Source of the DNA: JACMLD01 sp047602295 | Lineage (GTDB): Bacteria > Bacteroidota > Bacteroidia > Chitinophagales > Chitinophagaceae | DNA length: 64,000 nt | Assembly (NCBI GenBank): GCA_047602295.1 | Contig: JASGHP010000001.1 | Coordinates: 6,324,001 to 6,388,000 of the forward strand | Direction of reading: 5' to 3' | Part shown: one piece after another, positions 45,380 to 54,339 of the stretch | Layout: the number at the start of each line of letters is the position of its first letter | Position numbering within the stretch: position 1 is the first letter of the stretch | Made by a program: the position numbers and the translations under genes | Notes under the pieces: model-generated | Database searches by the model: none | Told to the model about the DNA's origin: nothing | The model's input: only the letters and a program-made list of their open reading frames with translations

Positions 45380-48300
45380 TTACATGCTTCTCCTGTATTG
45401 CCCGCCTACCTGGTACAACGCATGTGTAATCTGGCCAAGCGAGCAAAACTTTACTGTATCCATCAACACAGCAAAAAGATTCTCATTCTTTATTGCAGCC
45501 TGCTTCAATTGTTCCAACTTTTCCGAAGCCATTTGTTCATTACGCATATGAAACGCTTGGAGGTTTTCTATTTGCAGATCTTTTTCTTCTTTACTGCTAC
45601 GGCTGATATTTGTAGGAATAATTGTTGGGCTGCCTTTTTTATTCAGAAAAGTATTAACACCTACAACGGGCAGCTCGCCTGTGTGTTTCAGTGCTTCATA
45701 ATGCAGGCTTTCTTCCTGTATTTTATTACGCTGGTACATTCTTTCCATAGCACCTAATACGCCACCTCTTTCTGTAATGCGATCAAACTCTTTCAACACT
45801 GCTTCTTCTACTAAGTTGGTAAGCTCTTCTAATACGAAACTTCCCTGTGTAAAATTTTCTGAATGCACCGTGCCCAATTCTTTATTAATGATTAACTGAA
45901 TTGCCATTGCACGTCTTACACTCTCTTCTGTAGGTGTAGTAATAGCCTCATCATATGCATTGGTGTGAAGTGAATTGCAATTATCATAAATGGCATAAAG
46001 GGCTTGCAAAGTGGTGCGGATATCATTGAAATCTATTTCCTGTGCATGCAAACTGCGGCCACTTGTCTGAATATGGTATTTCAGCATCTGGCTGCGTTTG
46101 TTAGCCTTATAAGTATACTTCATTGCTTTAGCCCATATCCTGCGGGCTACACGACCAATAACACTATACTCCGCATCCATCCCATTGCTAAAGAAAAAAG
46201 AAAGATTGGGCGCAAACTCGTCTATTGGCAAACCTCGACTAATAAAATACTCAACATAGGTAAAACCGTTGGCCAGTGTAAAAGCTAATTGTGTTATGGG
46301 ATTAGCGCCTGCTTCTGCAATATGGTAGCCACTGATGCTAACACTGTAAAAATTACGCACTTTATTCTCTGTAAAATAAGATTGCACATCGCCCATAAGC
46401 TTTAATGCAAATTCTGTAGAGAAGATACAAGTATTCTGCGCCTGGTCTTCTTTTAAAATATCTGCCTGCACAGTACCTCTAACCTGCTGCAACGTATTGG
46501 CGCTTATTTTATCATACACATCTTTAAACAAAACTTCATCACCGCTTAAACCAAGCAGTTTTAGTCCCAGCCCATTGCTGCCTTCCGGTAATCTTTCCGG
46601 CGCAGCGGGATTGTAATAAGAAGGTTTGTGCAATGTTTGGAATTTCGACTGGTATTTTTTTTCTACTTCCGGCCACAACTTATTTTCATCAATGTATTTT
46701 TCACATTGCTGGTCAATAGCAGCATTCATAAAAAATGCAAGAATAATTGGCGCCGGGCCATTGATGGTCATGCTTACAGAAGTTTTGGGATCGCAGAGAT
46801 CAAAACCGCTGTATAGTTTTTTCGCATCGTCGATAGTATCAATGCTTACGCCACTGTTTCCCACTTTGCCGTAGATATCTGGACGCACAGCAGGATCTTC
46901 TCCATACAAGGTAACGCTGTCAAATGCAGTAGATAAGCGTTTAGCAGGTTGCTCCTGCGATAAATAATGAAAACGCCTGTTGGTTCTTTCAGGGCCACCC
47001 TCCCCTGCAAACATGCGAGTAGGATCTTCGCCTTCTCTTTTCAATGGAAATACACCCGCTGTAAAAGGGAAACGGCCTGGCGCATTTTCCTGTGCCTGCC
47101 ATGCCAGTATATCGCCCCAGTCTTTATATTTGGGCAACACTACTTTAGGAATGCGCAATCCGCTAAGACTGTGCTCAAACATTGGCTGCCGAATAGTTTT
47201 ATCACGCACCGTATATTGGTAATAATCTTCCTGGTATGCTTTTATTTTTTCCGGCCATTTCTGCATCAGTTTCCTGCTTACTGGTGTGAGTTGGTTTTCA
47301 AAAAACAAAATCTGCTGTTGCAAAATACTTATGCCTTCATTCGTGCCCGATTGTTTCAATATCTCCATTGCACCGTTTAGCTGATATAATTTAGATGCAA
47401 TACCTGCCTGTTCTTTTACCAGCTTATCATACGATCTGTTGTTATCTGAAATTTCTGACAAATAGCGTATGCGCTTTGCCGGTATAATTGTGGCGTTACC
47501 CGCACTTTCTATGGCTAAAGGCTGATAATCGCCAAAATCATTGCCTGTCTTTTTTTGCAGAGCATGTAAAATGGTAGCAAACAATTTGTTTACGCCTTCG
47601 TCATTAAATTTATTAGCTACTGTTGCCATTACCGGCAAGTCTTCATCTTTGGCTGTCCATAAACCGTGATTGCGTTTGTATTGCTTTCGTATTTCATTCA
47701 GTGCATCTAATGCACCGGGCTTATCAGCTTTATTCAGGCAAATAATATCTGCATAGTCAAGCATATTTATTTTTTCCAGTTGTGAAGCAGCGCCATATTC
47801 CGGCGTCATTACATACATGCTCAGGTCGCAGTAATTAATAATGGAAGCATCACTTTGTCCTACACCGGCACTTTCCAGGATAATAAAATCGAATTCGGCA
47901 GCTTTACAAACATCTATAGCCTCTTGCATGGCATTGCTAACAGAGGTATTGTCATCTCGTGTGGCCATAGAGCGCATATAGGCACGTGGGTGCGCTATAG
48001 CATTCATACGTATACGATCGCCCAGCAAAGCACCGCCTGTTTTTTTGCGGGAGGGATCAACTGATATAACAGCAATCGTTTTATCTGTAAAAGTTTGCAG
48101 GAAGCGGCGAACGATTTCATCTGTAACAGACGATTTGCCAGCGCCACCGGTGCCGGTGATGCCCAACACCGCCCCCCTAAATCCCCCCAAAGGGGGGACT
48201 TGGGGCATGTCCAAACTTTCTTCGTTAATTTTCTTATCGGCTAAAGTAGATAGTTTGGAATGGATTTTTTCTAACACAGTTGGGAGTTCATACTTTACCT

Positions 48301-49222
48301 CATCGTTAGTAAACCTCATTACTTTATAACCAAGTCGCTCTAATTCAACTGTCCGTTCTTCATCACTTACCACCATTTCGGGAAGTTGATGATAACTACC
48401 ATCTATTTCAATAACAAGTCCTTTTTTAAGACATACAAAATCTGTAATGAATGAGCCGATAATATGTTGTCTTCTAAACTTATAACCTTCTTTTTTATTT
48501 TTAAGTTGTTCCCATAAAATAGACTCTTCTATTGTAGGATTTGCACGGTGTGTTTGCGCAAATTCTTTTAGTTTCCCATATAAAATTGGATCAGCCTTGA
48601 ATTGATTTACTGTTATAGAAGATCCATCGTAACCATTTCTTTTGTTTACTCCATTTTCTGCACATGTAATAGCCCTGGCAATTTTTACAATATCTTTTAC
48701 TTCACCAAGTGATAGTTTACTGTCTGCTTGAGTAATAGATCGCTGCAAATAATCATGCAGCCTGCCATCTCCTCCCCCACCGGGGGAGGCCGGGAGGGGG
48801 CTGCTGCTTAACTCTATCACCTCCTCAATCATTCCTTCCAATCCTAATTTTCTACCATCATCCGGGCTATAAATTTTTGTGATGCCATATTGATGCAGCT
48901 CTGTAATTTCCTGCGGCAATATGGTGCCGCCGCCGCCGCCAAATATTTTTATGTGATTGCCGCCATTGGCATCCAGCAAGTCTTTTATGTACTTGAAAAA
49001 TTCCACGTGACCACCCTGGTAGCTGGTAATAGCTATGGCATCTGCATCTTCTTCAATAGCGCATTCTACAATTTCATGAGCACTTCGGTTATGTCCCAGG
49101 TGAATGATCTCTGCTCCTTTACTTTGCAAAATGCGGCGCATAATATTGATAGCAGCATCATGCCCATCAAACAAACTGGCGGCTGTTACAATCCTTATTT
49201 TATTGGCGGGTTCAATATTCAT
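45380..49222 (-). CDS. icmF: IcmF-like fused B12-dependent acyl-CoA mutase with in-frame DUF559 insertion
   Basis: From the ATG at 49222 there are 1280 residues. A B12-binding domain comes first (FDGHDAAINIMRR, residues about 18-32 of the longest frame; AFGGGGGTILP). Then come the MeaI-type GTPase domain (GITGTGGAGKSS near residue 356) and the mutase domain with the IcmF signature FPFTAGVFPLKREGEDPTR and EGGPERTNRRF. IcmF interconverts isobutyryl- and n-butyryl-CoA. Between B12 and GTPase domains lies a DUF559-like nuclease domain (residues about 215-327) bounded by translated GC-rich repeats (SPLPASPGGGG and PPLGGFRG). The frame is unbroken, so a functional enzyme with an enlarged linker is possible. 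Confidence 0.9.
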   Translation of the reverse strand: MNIEPANKIRIVTAASLFDGHDAAINIMRRILQSKGAEIIHLGHNRSAHEIVECAIEEDADAIAITSYQGGHVEFFKYIKDLLDANGGNHIKIFGGGGGTILPQEITELHQYGITKIYSPDDGRKLGLEGMIEEVIELSSSPLPASPGGGGDGRLHDYLQRSITQADSKLSLGEVKDIVKIARAITCAENGVNKRNGYDGSSITVNQFKADPILYGKLKEFAQTHRANPTIEESILWEQLKNKKEGYKFRRQHIIGSFITDFVCLKKGLVIEIDGSYHQLPEMVVSDEERTVELERLGYKVMRFTNDEVKYELPTVLEKIHSKLSTLADKKINEESLDMPQVPPLGGFRGAVLGITGTGGAGKSSVTDEIVRRFLQTFTDKTIAVISVDPSRKKTGGALLGDRIRMNAIAHPRAYMRSMATRDDNTSVSNAMQEAIDVCKAAEFDFIILESAGVGQSDASIINYCDLSMYVMTPEYGAASQLEKINMLDYADIICLNKADKPGALDALNEIRKQYKRNHGLWTAKDEDLPVMATVANKFNDEGVNKLFATILHALQKKTGNDFGDYQPLAIESAGNATIIPAKRIRYLSEISDNNRSYDKLVKEQAGIASKLYQLNGAMEILKQSGTNEGISILQQQILFFENQLTPVSRKLMQKWPEKIKAYQEDYYQYTVRDKTIRQPMFEHSLSGLRIPKVVLPKYKDWGDILAWQAQENAPGRFPFTAGVFPLKREGEDPTRMFAGEGGPERTNRRFHYLSQEQPAKRLSTAFDSVTLYGEDPAVRPDIYGKVGNSGVSIDTIDDAKKLYSGFDLCDPKTSVSMTINGPAPIILAFFMNAAIDQQCEKYIDENKLWPEVEKKYQSKFQTLHKPSYYNPAAPERLPEGSNGLGLKLLGLSGDEVLFKDVYDKISANTLQQVRGTVQADILKEDQAQNTCIFSTEFALKLMGDVQSYFTENKVRNFYSVSISGYHIAEAGANPITQLAFTLANGFTYVEYFISRGLPIDEFAPNLSFFFSNGMDAEYSVIGRVARRIWAKAMKYTYKANKRSQMLKYHIQTSGRSLHAQEIDFNDIRTTLQALYAIYDNCNSLHTNAYDEAITTPTEESVRRAMAIQLIINKELGTVHSENFTQGSFVLEELTNLVEEAVLKEFDRITERGGVLGAMERMYQRNKIQEESLHYEALKHTGELPVVGVNTFLNKKGSPTIIPTNISRSSKEEKDLQIENLQAFHMRNEQMASEKLEQLKQAAIKNENLFAVLMDTVKFCSLGQITHALYQVGGQYRRSM
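48171..48205. repeat. C6-AAA-G6 palindromic repeat inside icmF coding sequence
   Basis: CCCCCC AAA GGGGGG (48183-48197) forms a perfect six-base stem, flanked by CCCCCTAAAT and ACTTGGGG. The 35-bp element is of the type often repeated in Bacteroidota genomes. It is translated as part of the linker just before the GTPase domain. Confidence 0.85.
48248..48586 (-). mobile_element. DUF559 nuclease-like domain inserted in frame in the IcmF mutase
   Basis: The segment encodes residues about 215-327 of the mutase. KFRRQHIIGSFITDFVC, LVIEIDGSYHQLPE and ERTVELERLGYKVMRFTNDE match the separate DUF559 gene at 60879-61313 residue by residue. The pattern KFRRQH-x2-G-x2-IxDF, IExDGSxH, and RFTNxE is that of DUF559/VSR-like PD-(D/E)XK folds with Asp and Glu-x-Asp. 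It interrupts the family-conserved IARAITCAENG to VLGITGTGGAGKSS region. GC-rich repeats border the region on both sides (48171-48205 and 48771-48800). Interpreted as an in-frame insertion; not shown to be mobile. Confidence 0.75.
48771..48800. repeat. CCTCCCCC/GGGGGAGG palindrome inside icmF coding sequence
   Basis: CCTCCCCC (48771-48778) pairs with GGGGGAGG (48782-48789) around a 3-nt loop, followed by CCGGGAGGGGG. It is translated as SPLPASPGGGGDGR in the linker after the B12 domain. Confidence 0.85.
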
Positions 49223-49420
49223 ATACAATTACAATCAGTACTTCAAAAATACGAAAGCATTGCGATTAAGCTAACATTTGTTAGTTTAATATAAATCTAA
49301 TCTTTTCCAATCCAATTACGTCACATTTAATAAAATATGGGCGATGGTTAATAGCGTTTGCTGCTCACAAAACTTGTCGGGCAAAGCAATTTTTATACTT
49401 TTAATCGTTTATCAATAATT

Positions 49421-50401
49421 ATGGATAGCACTTTATTTGAAAAACTGCATGCAGAAAACCTCATCAGCAATGAGTCATTGTTAAAAGTAAAAGAAGCTGA
49501 GCGGCATAAACTCTTTTCGCTGCATTGGGAACTCAGAACGATTCCTTACCTGGGCGTGCTATTGCTAACAGGTGGTCTTGGCGTATTAATCTACAAGAAT
49601 ATTGATACTATTGGCCACACAGCAATTGTACTTTTTATTGCAGCAGTAAGTCTTTCCAGTTTTGTGTATTGCTTCAAAACTGCACATCTTTTTCATAGCG
49701 GCAAAGTAGCAGCTCCCAATCCTTTTTTTGATTACATCTTGTTGCTGGCCTGCCTCAGCTTTGTTACATTGATTGGTTACGTACAATATCAATACCACTT
49801 GTTTGGCAACCGTTATGGCCTGGCAACATTTATACCCATGCTGGTTTTATTTGCATCGGCATATTATTTTGATCACCTCGGCATACTAAGCCTCGCTATT
49901 ACCAGTCTTTGTGCCTGGGCGGGTATTACAGTTACGCCTACACGCATATTAGAAGACAATGATTTTAATAACAACAATATTATCATTACAGGACTGGTGT
50001 TAGGTGCAGGCCTGCTGGCACTAGCGTTTGCCACTAAACTGAAAGCTTTTAAACCGCATTTTACGTTTACGTATACCAACTTTGGGATGCACATTATTTT
50101 TATTAGTACGCTGGCAGGCATGTTTAACTTTACCAGCATATACTTTCTCTGGTTTCTATTGCTGGCAGCCATCTCATTTTATTTTTACAGGCAGGCATTG
50201 CAGCAAAAATCGTTTTACATTTTACTTATTACCACATTGTATGCATTCATTGGCCTTAGCTATGTTGTTGTCAGGTTATTGTTTTATACGCTTAATGCAG
50301 ATATGGGTGGCGTTTATCTTACGCTGATGTATTTTATTGCGGCCGGCATTTGCCTTATTCTTTTCCTTATTAAAATGAACCGAAAAATAAAAGCCTTATG
50401 A
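49421..50401 (+). CDS. DUF2157-like membrane protein
   Basis: From the ATG at 49421 there are 326 residues. A soluble N-terminus (EKLHAENLISNESLLKVKEAE) is followed by eight or nine membrane segments. The opening helix-plus-LEAEGLI-type region and the YLGVLLLTGGLGVLIYKNID segment fit DUF2157 membrane proteins. The last residues overlap the next gene by 4 bp (ATGA), so both are co-translated. Function unknown. The gene lies divergently from icmF with about 200 bp between the starts. Confidence 0.78.
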   Translation: MDSTLFEKLHAENLISNESLLKVKEAERHKLFSLHWELRTIPYLGVLLLTGGLGVLIYKNIDTIGHTAIVLFIAAVSLSSFVYCFKTAHLFHSGKVAAPNPFFDYILLLACLSFVTLIGYVQYQYHLFGNRYGLATFIPMLVLFASAYYFDHLGILSLAITSLCAWAGITVTPTRILEDNDFNNNNIIITGLVLGAGLLALAFATKLKAFKPHFTFTYTNFGMHIIFISTLAGMFNFTSIYFLWFLLLAAISFYFYRQALQQKSFYILLITTLYAFIGLSYVVVRLLFYTLNADMGGVYLTLMYFIAAGICLILFLIKMNRKIKAL

Positions 50402-51570
50402 TAGCATACAATACGCAATGGTTAAGCAACTTGCTGGTGCGTGAACAGGCAGATACTGCACTTAATAAACATTGCATTAGTAAAGCAGAACAGGAACAAG
50501 TTTATGCTGCTTACCCGGCTGGTTTTTACACGCCTAATATATTTGTACGCATTGGCTTGTTTATTCTTACCTGGGTGATATTGATTTTTGGAATAAGCCT
50601 TTTATCATTGGGCTTTTTTAGTGCAGCAGACAGCGAAAAAGCAGTTGGAGGCTTGTTTATATTTTTTGGCTTGCTGATTTATGGCGGTCTTGAAATGATG
50701 GTAAAAAATAATCATTATCATTCCGGTGTGGATGATGGCTTGATTTGGATGTGCGGCATTTGTATTGTAGGTGGATTAAACGTAATAGCGGAATTCAAGT
50801 TGCCTGCGCAAGTCAATGCCATTCTTATTTTCATCATTGCGCTATTTTTATTTATAAGATTTATAAACATGCTGATGGCGGGTGTTGCTGCTCTTGCATT
50901 GCTTGGTGTTATTTTCTTTAGTATAATCCGATTTGGCGAAGTTGCAAAAGCAATCGCTCCGTTTGTAATGATGCTCTCTTCAGCAGGCATTTATTTTTAT
51001 GCGCAACAACAACTGAATAAAAAACGCTGGCCTTTTCACACCAATGGATTGTTATTAGTAACTGTGGTAGCATTGGTATGCTTGTATACAGCAGGTAATT
51101 ATTTTGTAGTGCGTGAAGCCAGCATTTCTATGTTTAACCTTGATCTAAAAGAAGGTGAAAGCATTCCTTTTGGTTGGTTGTTCTGGATATTCACCGTTGG
51201 CATACCCATTTTATACATTGTACGTGGCATACAGAAAAAAGATGCAGTATTACTAAGGGTTGGATTATTATTAGTTGCAGCTATTGTTTTTACTGTTCGT
51301 TATTATTACCATGTTATGCCTGCTGAGATAGCAATGGTATTGGGCGGCATAATTTTTATTGTCTTAGCTTATGCACTTACCCGCTACCTACATGAGCCTA
51401 AGCATGGTTTTACTTACAAAGATTTGGATGACGCTTTTTTTATGGACAAGTTGCACGTAGAAAGCCTGGTAATTGCGCAAAGTTTCAGCGGGCCAAAACA
51501 GACAACTGACAGCCGTACTCAGTTTGGTGGTGGCACAGGCGGCGGCGGTGGTGCCAGCGGTGAATATTGA
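50398..51570 (+). CDS. Membrane protein paired with DUF2157, Gly-rich tail
   Basis: A 390-residue protein with about nine membrane segments. It overlaps the upstream gene by 4 bp. It has a cytoplasmic N-terminal part (TALNKHCISKAEQEQVYAAY) and a final Gly-rich tail (QFGGGTGGGGGASGEY). Similar to DUF4401/DUF2157-type paired membrane proteins. The pairing of the two proteins suggests a common complex, but the activity is unknown. No soluble domain with a known motif is present. Confidence 0.72.
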   Translation: MIAYNTQWLSNLLVREQADTALNKHCISKAEQEQVYAAYPAGFYTPNIFVRIGLFILTWVILIFGISLLSLGFFSAADSEKAVGGLFIFFGLLIYGGLEMMVKNNHYHSGVDDGLIWMCGICIVGGLNVIAEFKLPAQVNAILIFIIALFLFIRFINMLMAGVAALALLGVIFFSIIRFGEVAKAIAPFVMMLSSAGIYFYAQQQLNKKRWPFHTNGLLLVTVVALVCLYTAGNYFVVREASISMFNLDLKEGESIPFGWLFWIFTVGIPILYIVRGIQKKDAVLLRVGLLLVAAIVFTVRYYYHVMPAEIAMVLGGIIFIVLAYALTRYLHEPKHGFTYKDLDDAFFMDKLHVESLVIAQSFSGPKQTTDSRTQFGGGTGGGGGASGEY

Positions 51571-51709
51571 AACCTTACATGGTAAATGCGGAGCGGACTT
51601 CAATTGCTTGATGATATACTGTACAAGTGAGCAATTTGAGTGGCAAAGCAGCAAATTGGAAACAACAATGCTTAATAGCATTACTAATGCTGGTCACTAA
51701 AAAACTATT

Positions 51710-51922
51710 TTATTGTAGCTCTTCGCAATAATAACCGGCTTGCTGCAAGTTTTTTTCTACTACACCAGCGGCAAGACTTACTGCTTCTATGCGCAAAACA
51801 TTGTCTACATCCTGCAGATCTACATTCCAGCGGATAATCCCTTTAATATGCTGAAGGTGTTGCCCCAAAGAGTTCACCCTTCGTTTGTTGCGGGCGTCTG
51901 TTTTAAAAACAAGTATTTGCAT
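51710..51922 (-). CDS. Small HMA-fold-like protein without the metal-binding Cys pair
   Basis: From the ATG at 51922 there are 70 residues with the pattern of a heavy-metal-associated fold: MQILVFKTDARNKRRV (first strand plus helix), GIIRWNVDLQDVDNVLRIEAV (second and third strand) and VVEKNLQQAGYYCEEL (last helix). The CxxC normally found after strand 1 is replaced by TDARNK, so it cannot bind Cu in the usual way. A single Cys lies near the end. Function unknown; possibly a scaffold or DNA/RNA-linked variant of the fold. It is too short for most gene finders to score well, but the family-like pattern supports it. Confidence 0.7.
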   Translation of the reverse strand: MQILVFKTDARNKRRVNSLGQHLQHIKGIIRWNVDLQDVDNVLRIEAVSLAAGVVEKNLQQAGYYCEELQ

Positions 51923-52055
51923 ATAAATCAGTTTTAGCTTGATAGTATTTTTTGCAATAACCTTGTTACATACCACACAAATGATGTTTGCAAAGGCTTG
52001 TCAACCCACGTTAATAGGTTATCAATTTGATCATCAAATTAGCGCTTTGAAACCT

Positions 52056-52097
52056 CACTGCTTTATCTCTCTCATTTGCAGAGAGAGATAAAGTGTG
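52056..52097 (-). terminator. Hairpin terminator of the ECF-sigma operon
   Basis: A perfect 12-bp stem CTTTATCTCTCT (52061-52072) pairs with AGAGAGATAAAG (52082-52093) around a 9-nt loop. It lies just after the stop at 52106 on the minus strand. There is no clear T-run, so the hairpin may act more as an mRNA-stabilising end. Confidence 0.6.
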
Positions 52098-52105
52098 GGT
52101 GTGTT

Positions 52106-52483
52106 TTATTCGGCGCTTTTCGGTTGTTCCCCACCTTGTCTTCTCCATCCGCCACCGCAACGGTTTCTCCATTCCTGTTTAAACTTTTCCCTTTCTTCAT
52201 CGCTCATGTTCATCCATTTGTCTTTCATCTTCTCGCCCATGTGTTGCTTCCATCTGCCAGGGCCACCACCCCATCTTCCACGCGGGCCAGGAAAACCACC
52301 GAATAATATTTTAGCCAGGCCAAATATGCCCAGTGCCTGCCAGAAATTAATGATGCCTACATGCAATACCGGCACCAGTATGTTATTCCACAATGCCATT
52401 ACAGCAAAACTTAAACCCACTATAAAAGCCGATACAAATACCAGTATGCCAATGGCCTTCTTCACAATAAACTGCTTTCTCAT
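52106..52483 (-). CDS. Small two-helix membrane protein encoded after the sigma factor
   Basis: The 125-residue protein starts MRKQFIVKKAIGILVFVSAF, with two membrane helices in residues 1-65, and continues with a basic, Gly/Arg/Trp-rich region (GGFPGPRGRWGGGPGRWKQH). A charged helix (MKDKWMNMSDEEREKFKQEW) and a second Gly-rich end follow. The gene begins 10 bp after the ECF sigma gene. The position is that of an anti-sigma factor, but no anti-sigma domain is seen. It could be a target or modulator instead. Confidence 0.7.
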   Translation of the reverse strand: MRKQFIVKKAIGILVFVSAFIVGLSFAVMALWNNILVPVLHVGIINFWQALGIFGLAKILFGGFPGPRGRWGGGPGRWKQHMGEKMKDKWMNMSDEEREKFKQEWRNRCGGGWRRQGGEQPKSAE

Positions 52484-52493
52484 TTTTTGTATT

Positions 52494-53072
52494 TTAATAA
52501 TTTAGTAATTCATCTTTTAACCCACTTAACCTGTCACGGAGGTGCAATACTGCATAGCGTTTTCTCGATAACAATGTATTCACCGTTTGCCCTGTTCTTT
52601 CTGCAATTTCTTTAAAGGGAACGCCTTCAATTTCATTCAGCACAAAAACTTCTCTTTGTTCTGCGGGCAATTCATTCAATGCATTGTCCAGTGCTTCCCA
52701 AAACAGGTTGCGCAGGTAGGCGGTTTCAGGATTGTCAGTATCATCAAAGAAAATCTCTGTCCAGTCAAACGCAACTTCTTCTTCTGCTGATGAGTACAAA
52801 TCTTCTAGTGCTTCCGGCTTCTTTTTACGTTGCCTGTCTGTAATCTTGTTGCGAGCCACGGTAAAAAGCCAGGCTGTTACCTGTTCAATCGGCTGGGTAT
52901 TGCCTATCAACTGGTAGAAAACATCCTGCAGAATGTCCTCAGCATCAGCCTCATTGCTCACCCGCTTGCGTATAAAACCCAACAAGCGCTTGCTGTAGTT
53001 ATTTATAACCTGCGTGATATTGCTTTTTTGTTCTGCACTCATGTCTGCCGGTATCGTCAGTATTTCCTCCAT
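52494..53072 (-). CDS. ECF-type RNA polymerase sigma factor
   Basis: A 192-residue protein with sigma-70 region 2 (NNYSKRLLGFIRKRV, DAEDILQDVFYQL and AWLFTVARNKITDRQRKK) and region 4 (LPAEQREVFVLNEIEGVPFKEIAERTGQTVNTLLSRKRYAVL). No regions 1 or 3 are present. It would direct transcription of a stress or envelope regulon. It is the first gene of a two-gene unit with the small membrane protein (10-bp gap). A charged stretch between regions 2 and 4 (about residues 90-120) is longer than usual. Confidence 0.95.
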   Translation of the reverse strand: MEEILTIPADMSAEQKSNITQVINNYSKRLLGFIRKRVSNEADAEDILQDVFYQLIGNTQPIEQVTAWLFTVARNKITDRQRKKKPEALEDLYSSAEEEVAFDWTEIFFDDTDNPETAYLRNLFWEALDNALNELPAEQREVFVLNEIEGVPFKEIAERTGQTVNTLLSRKRYAVLHLRDRLSGLKDELLNY

Positions 53073-53168
53073 GTATAAAGAGGTAGACGGGCAGCAAGGT
53101 ATTATATTTTAAAGAGGAGAAGATTTTCTGCGAATTCCCGGTAAAACGCCGGTAACAACCGGTAAACG

Positions 53169-53193
53169 CTGAAAATGTGGGAAATGTGATAAA
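53169..53193. repeat. Dispersed CACATTTTC/TTTATCACATT repeat, copy 1
   Basis: The reverse strand reads TTTATCACATTTCCCACATT and continues TTCA, matching TTTATCACATTCGCCACATT and TTCA at 59308-59331 with two differences. It lies in the 182-bp gap between the sigma gene and the AraC gene. Confidence 0.55.
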
Positions 53194-53254
53194 TATGGAA
53201 ATGTGGAAATGAAGCGGGGATGGACCGTCGATTTTTAAGCGAAGCGCTGCGCCT

Positions 53255-54184
53255 CTACTGCTGTACACATTTTTGGTAATGACCGGGTGTAATGCCTTCT
53301 ATCTTTTTGAAAGTGCGTACAAAATAATTGACGTCTGTAAAACCGCATTGCAAACCGGTTTCTGTAACAGATTGCCTGTTGTTACTGGCCAATAACTGTT
53401 TGGCCAGTTTTATGCGTTCATGATTTATATAATCGAGTGGGGTAACGCCAAATTGTTCTTTAAACAGCTTAAAGAATGCGTTCCTGCTCAGATAAGCTTT
53501 TCTGCAAAGTGTGTTCACCAGTATTTTTTCTGTAAGGTTTTCATGAATGTAGTGCAGCATGTAGTGCAACCTTGTCTGGTTACTATTGTTTTCCGTTTCT
53601 GCACTTACTTGTTGCATGTACTGACTTTGCACCAGGCGTATCAATAACTCTTTCAGGTTCAGATCTGCATAAATATTTTTTGTACGATCGGTACTGCTGC
53701 ACACACGCATCAGTTTATTGATAAGCGCCGTTACTTCCGCATCATTATCAAAGTGGTATTGATTAAACTGCAACTTCCATTCATGTTGCGCCGGCGCTTC
53801 GCTATTATAAAACTCGTTGAGGTAATTAATCGTGTTATTTATGTAAGCAGCATCAACTGCAAGTGCAATGCATTGAGAAGGATTTTCTGGTTCTGCTTCC
53901 GGAAAATCTATCACCATGGTTTCATTGGCAGGAACAATTACTGTTTCTCCTGGTAAATAATCGAAAGCCGGTTTATCAAACAAGTGCATAATCTTTTTAC
54001 CACGCACCATGCTGGTAATTACAAAATCTCCAAATGTAAGTGGTACGCGGTAAGCTTGCTTGTATGATTCAAAAACATTTAGCTCGCAATTCTGCAAATT
54101 GAATATACGCCTGTTCTCTACCAGTGTTTGCAGGTATTTGGGATGTGTGAGATCTATTCTATGTAGTACATTCCTTGCAGGCAA
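53255..54184 (-). CDS. AraC-family transcriptional regulator
   Basis: A 309-residue protein. The N-terminal cupin-like part (residues 1-190) has the pattern of the AraC N-terminal family PF06719 (LNVFESYKQAYRVPLTFGDFVITSMV). The C-terminal two helix-turn-helix motifs are clear (LVNTLCRKAYLSRNAFFKLF and SVTETGLQCGFTDVNYFVRTFKK), with GITPGHYQK at the end. The gene is divergent from the aldehyde dehydrogenase at 54340 with about 155 bp between them, so it very likely controls that gene. It may respond to an aldehyde or alcohol. Confidence 0.93.
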   Translation of the reverse strand: MPARNVLHRIDLTHPKYLQTLVENRRIFNLQNCELNVFESYKQAYRVPLTFGDFVITSMVRGKKIMHLFDKPAFDYLPGETVIVPANETMVIDFPEAEPENPSQCIALAVDAAYINNTINYLNEFYNSEAPAQHEWKLQFNQYHFDNDAEVTALINKLMRVCSSTDRTKNIYADLNLKELLIRLVQSQYMQQVSAETENNSNQTRLHYMLHYIHENLTEKILVNTLCRKAYLSRNAFFKLFKEQFGVTPLDYINHERIKLAKQLLASNNRQSVTETGLQCGFTDVNYFVRTFKKIEGITPGHYQKCVQQ

Positions 54185-54339
54185 AGCTGATGGTGTTTTT
54201 GGATAGTTAAGTTACTATTTTGCCCCGGCCCCTGAAATAGTTAGGTACAATTGTGCTATACAAAAATACAATCGTCACGGCTTTTGGCGCAGAATTGACA
54301 AAAATTACAGCATTATTTAACGATTTAAAATTGAGCCAT

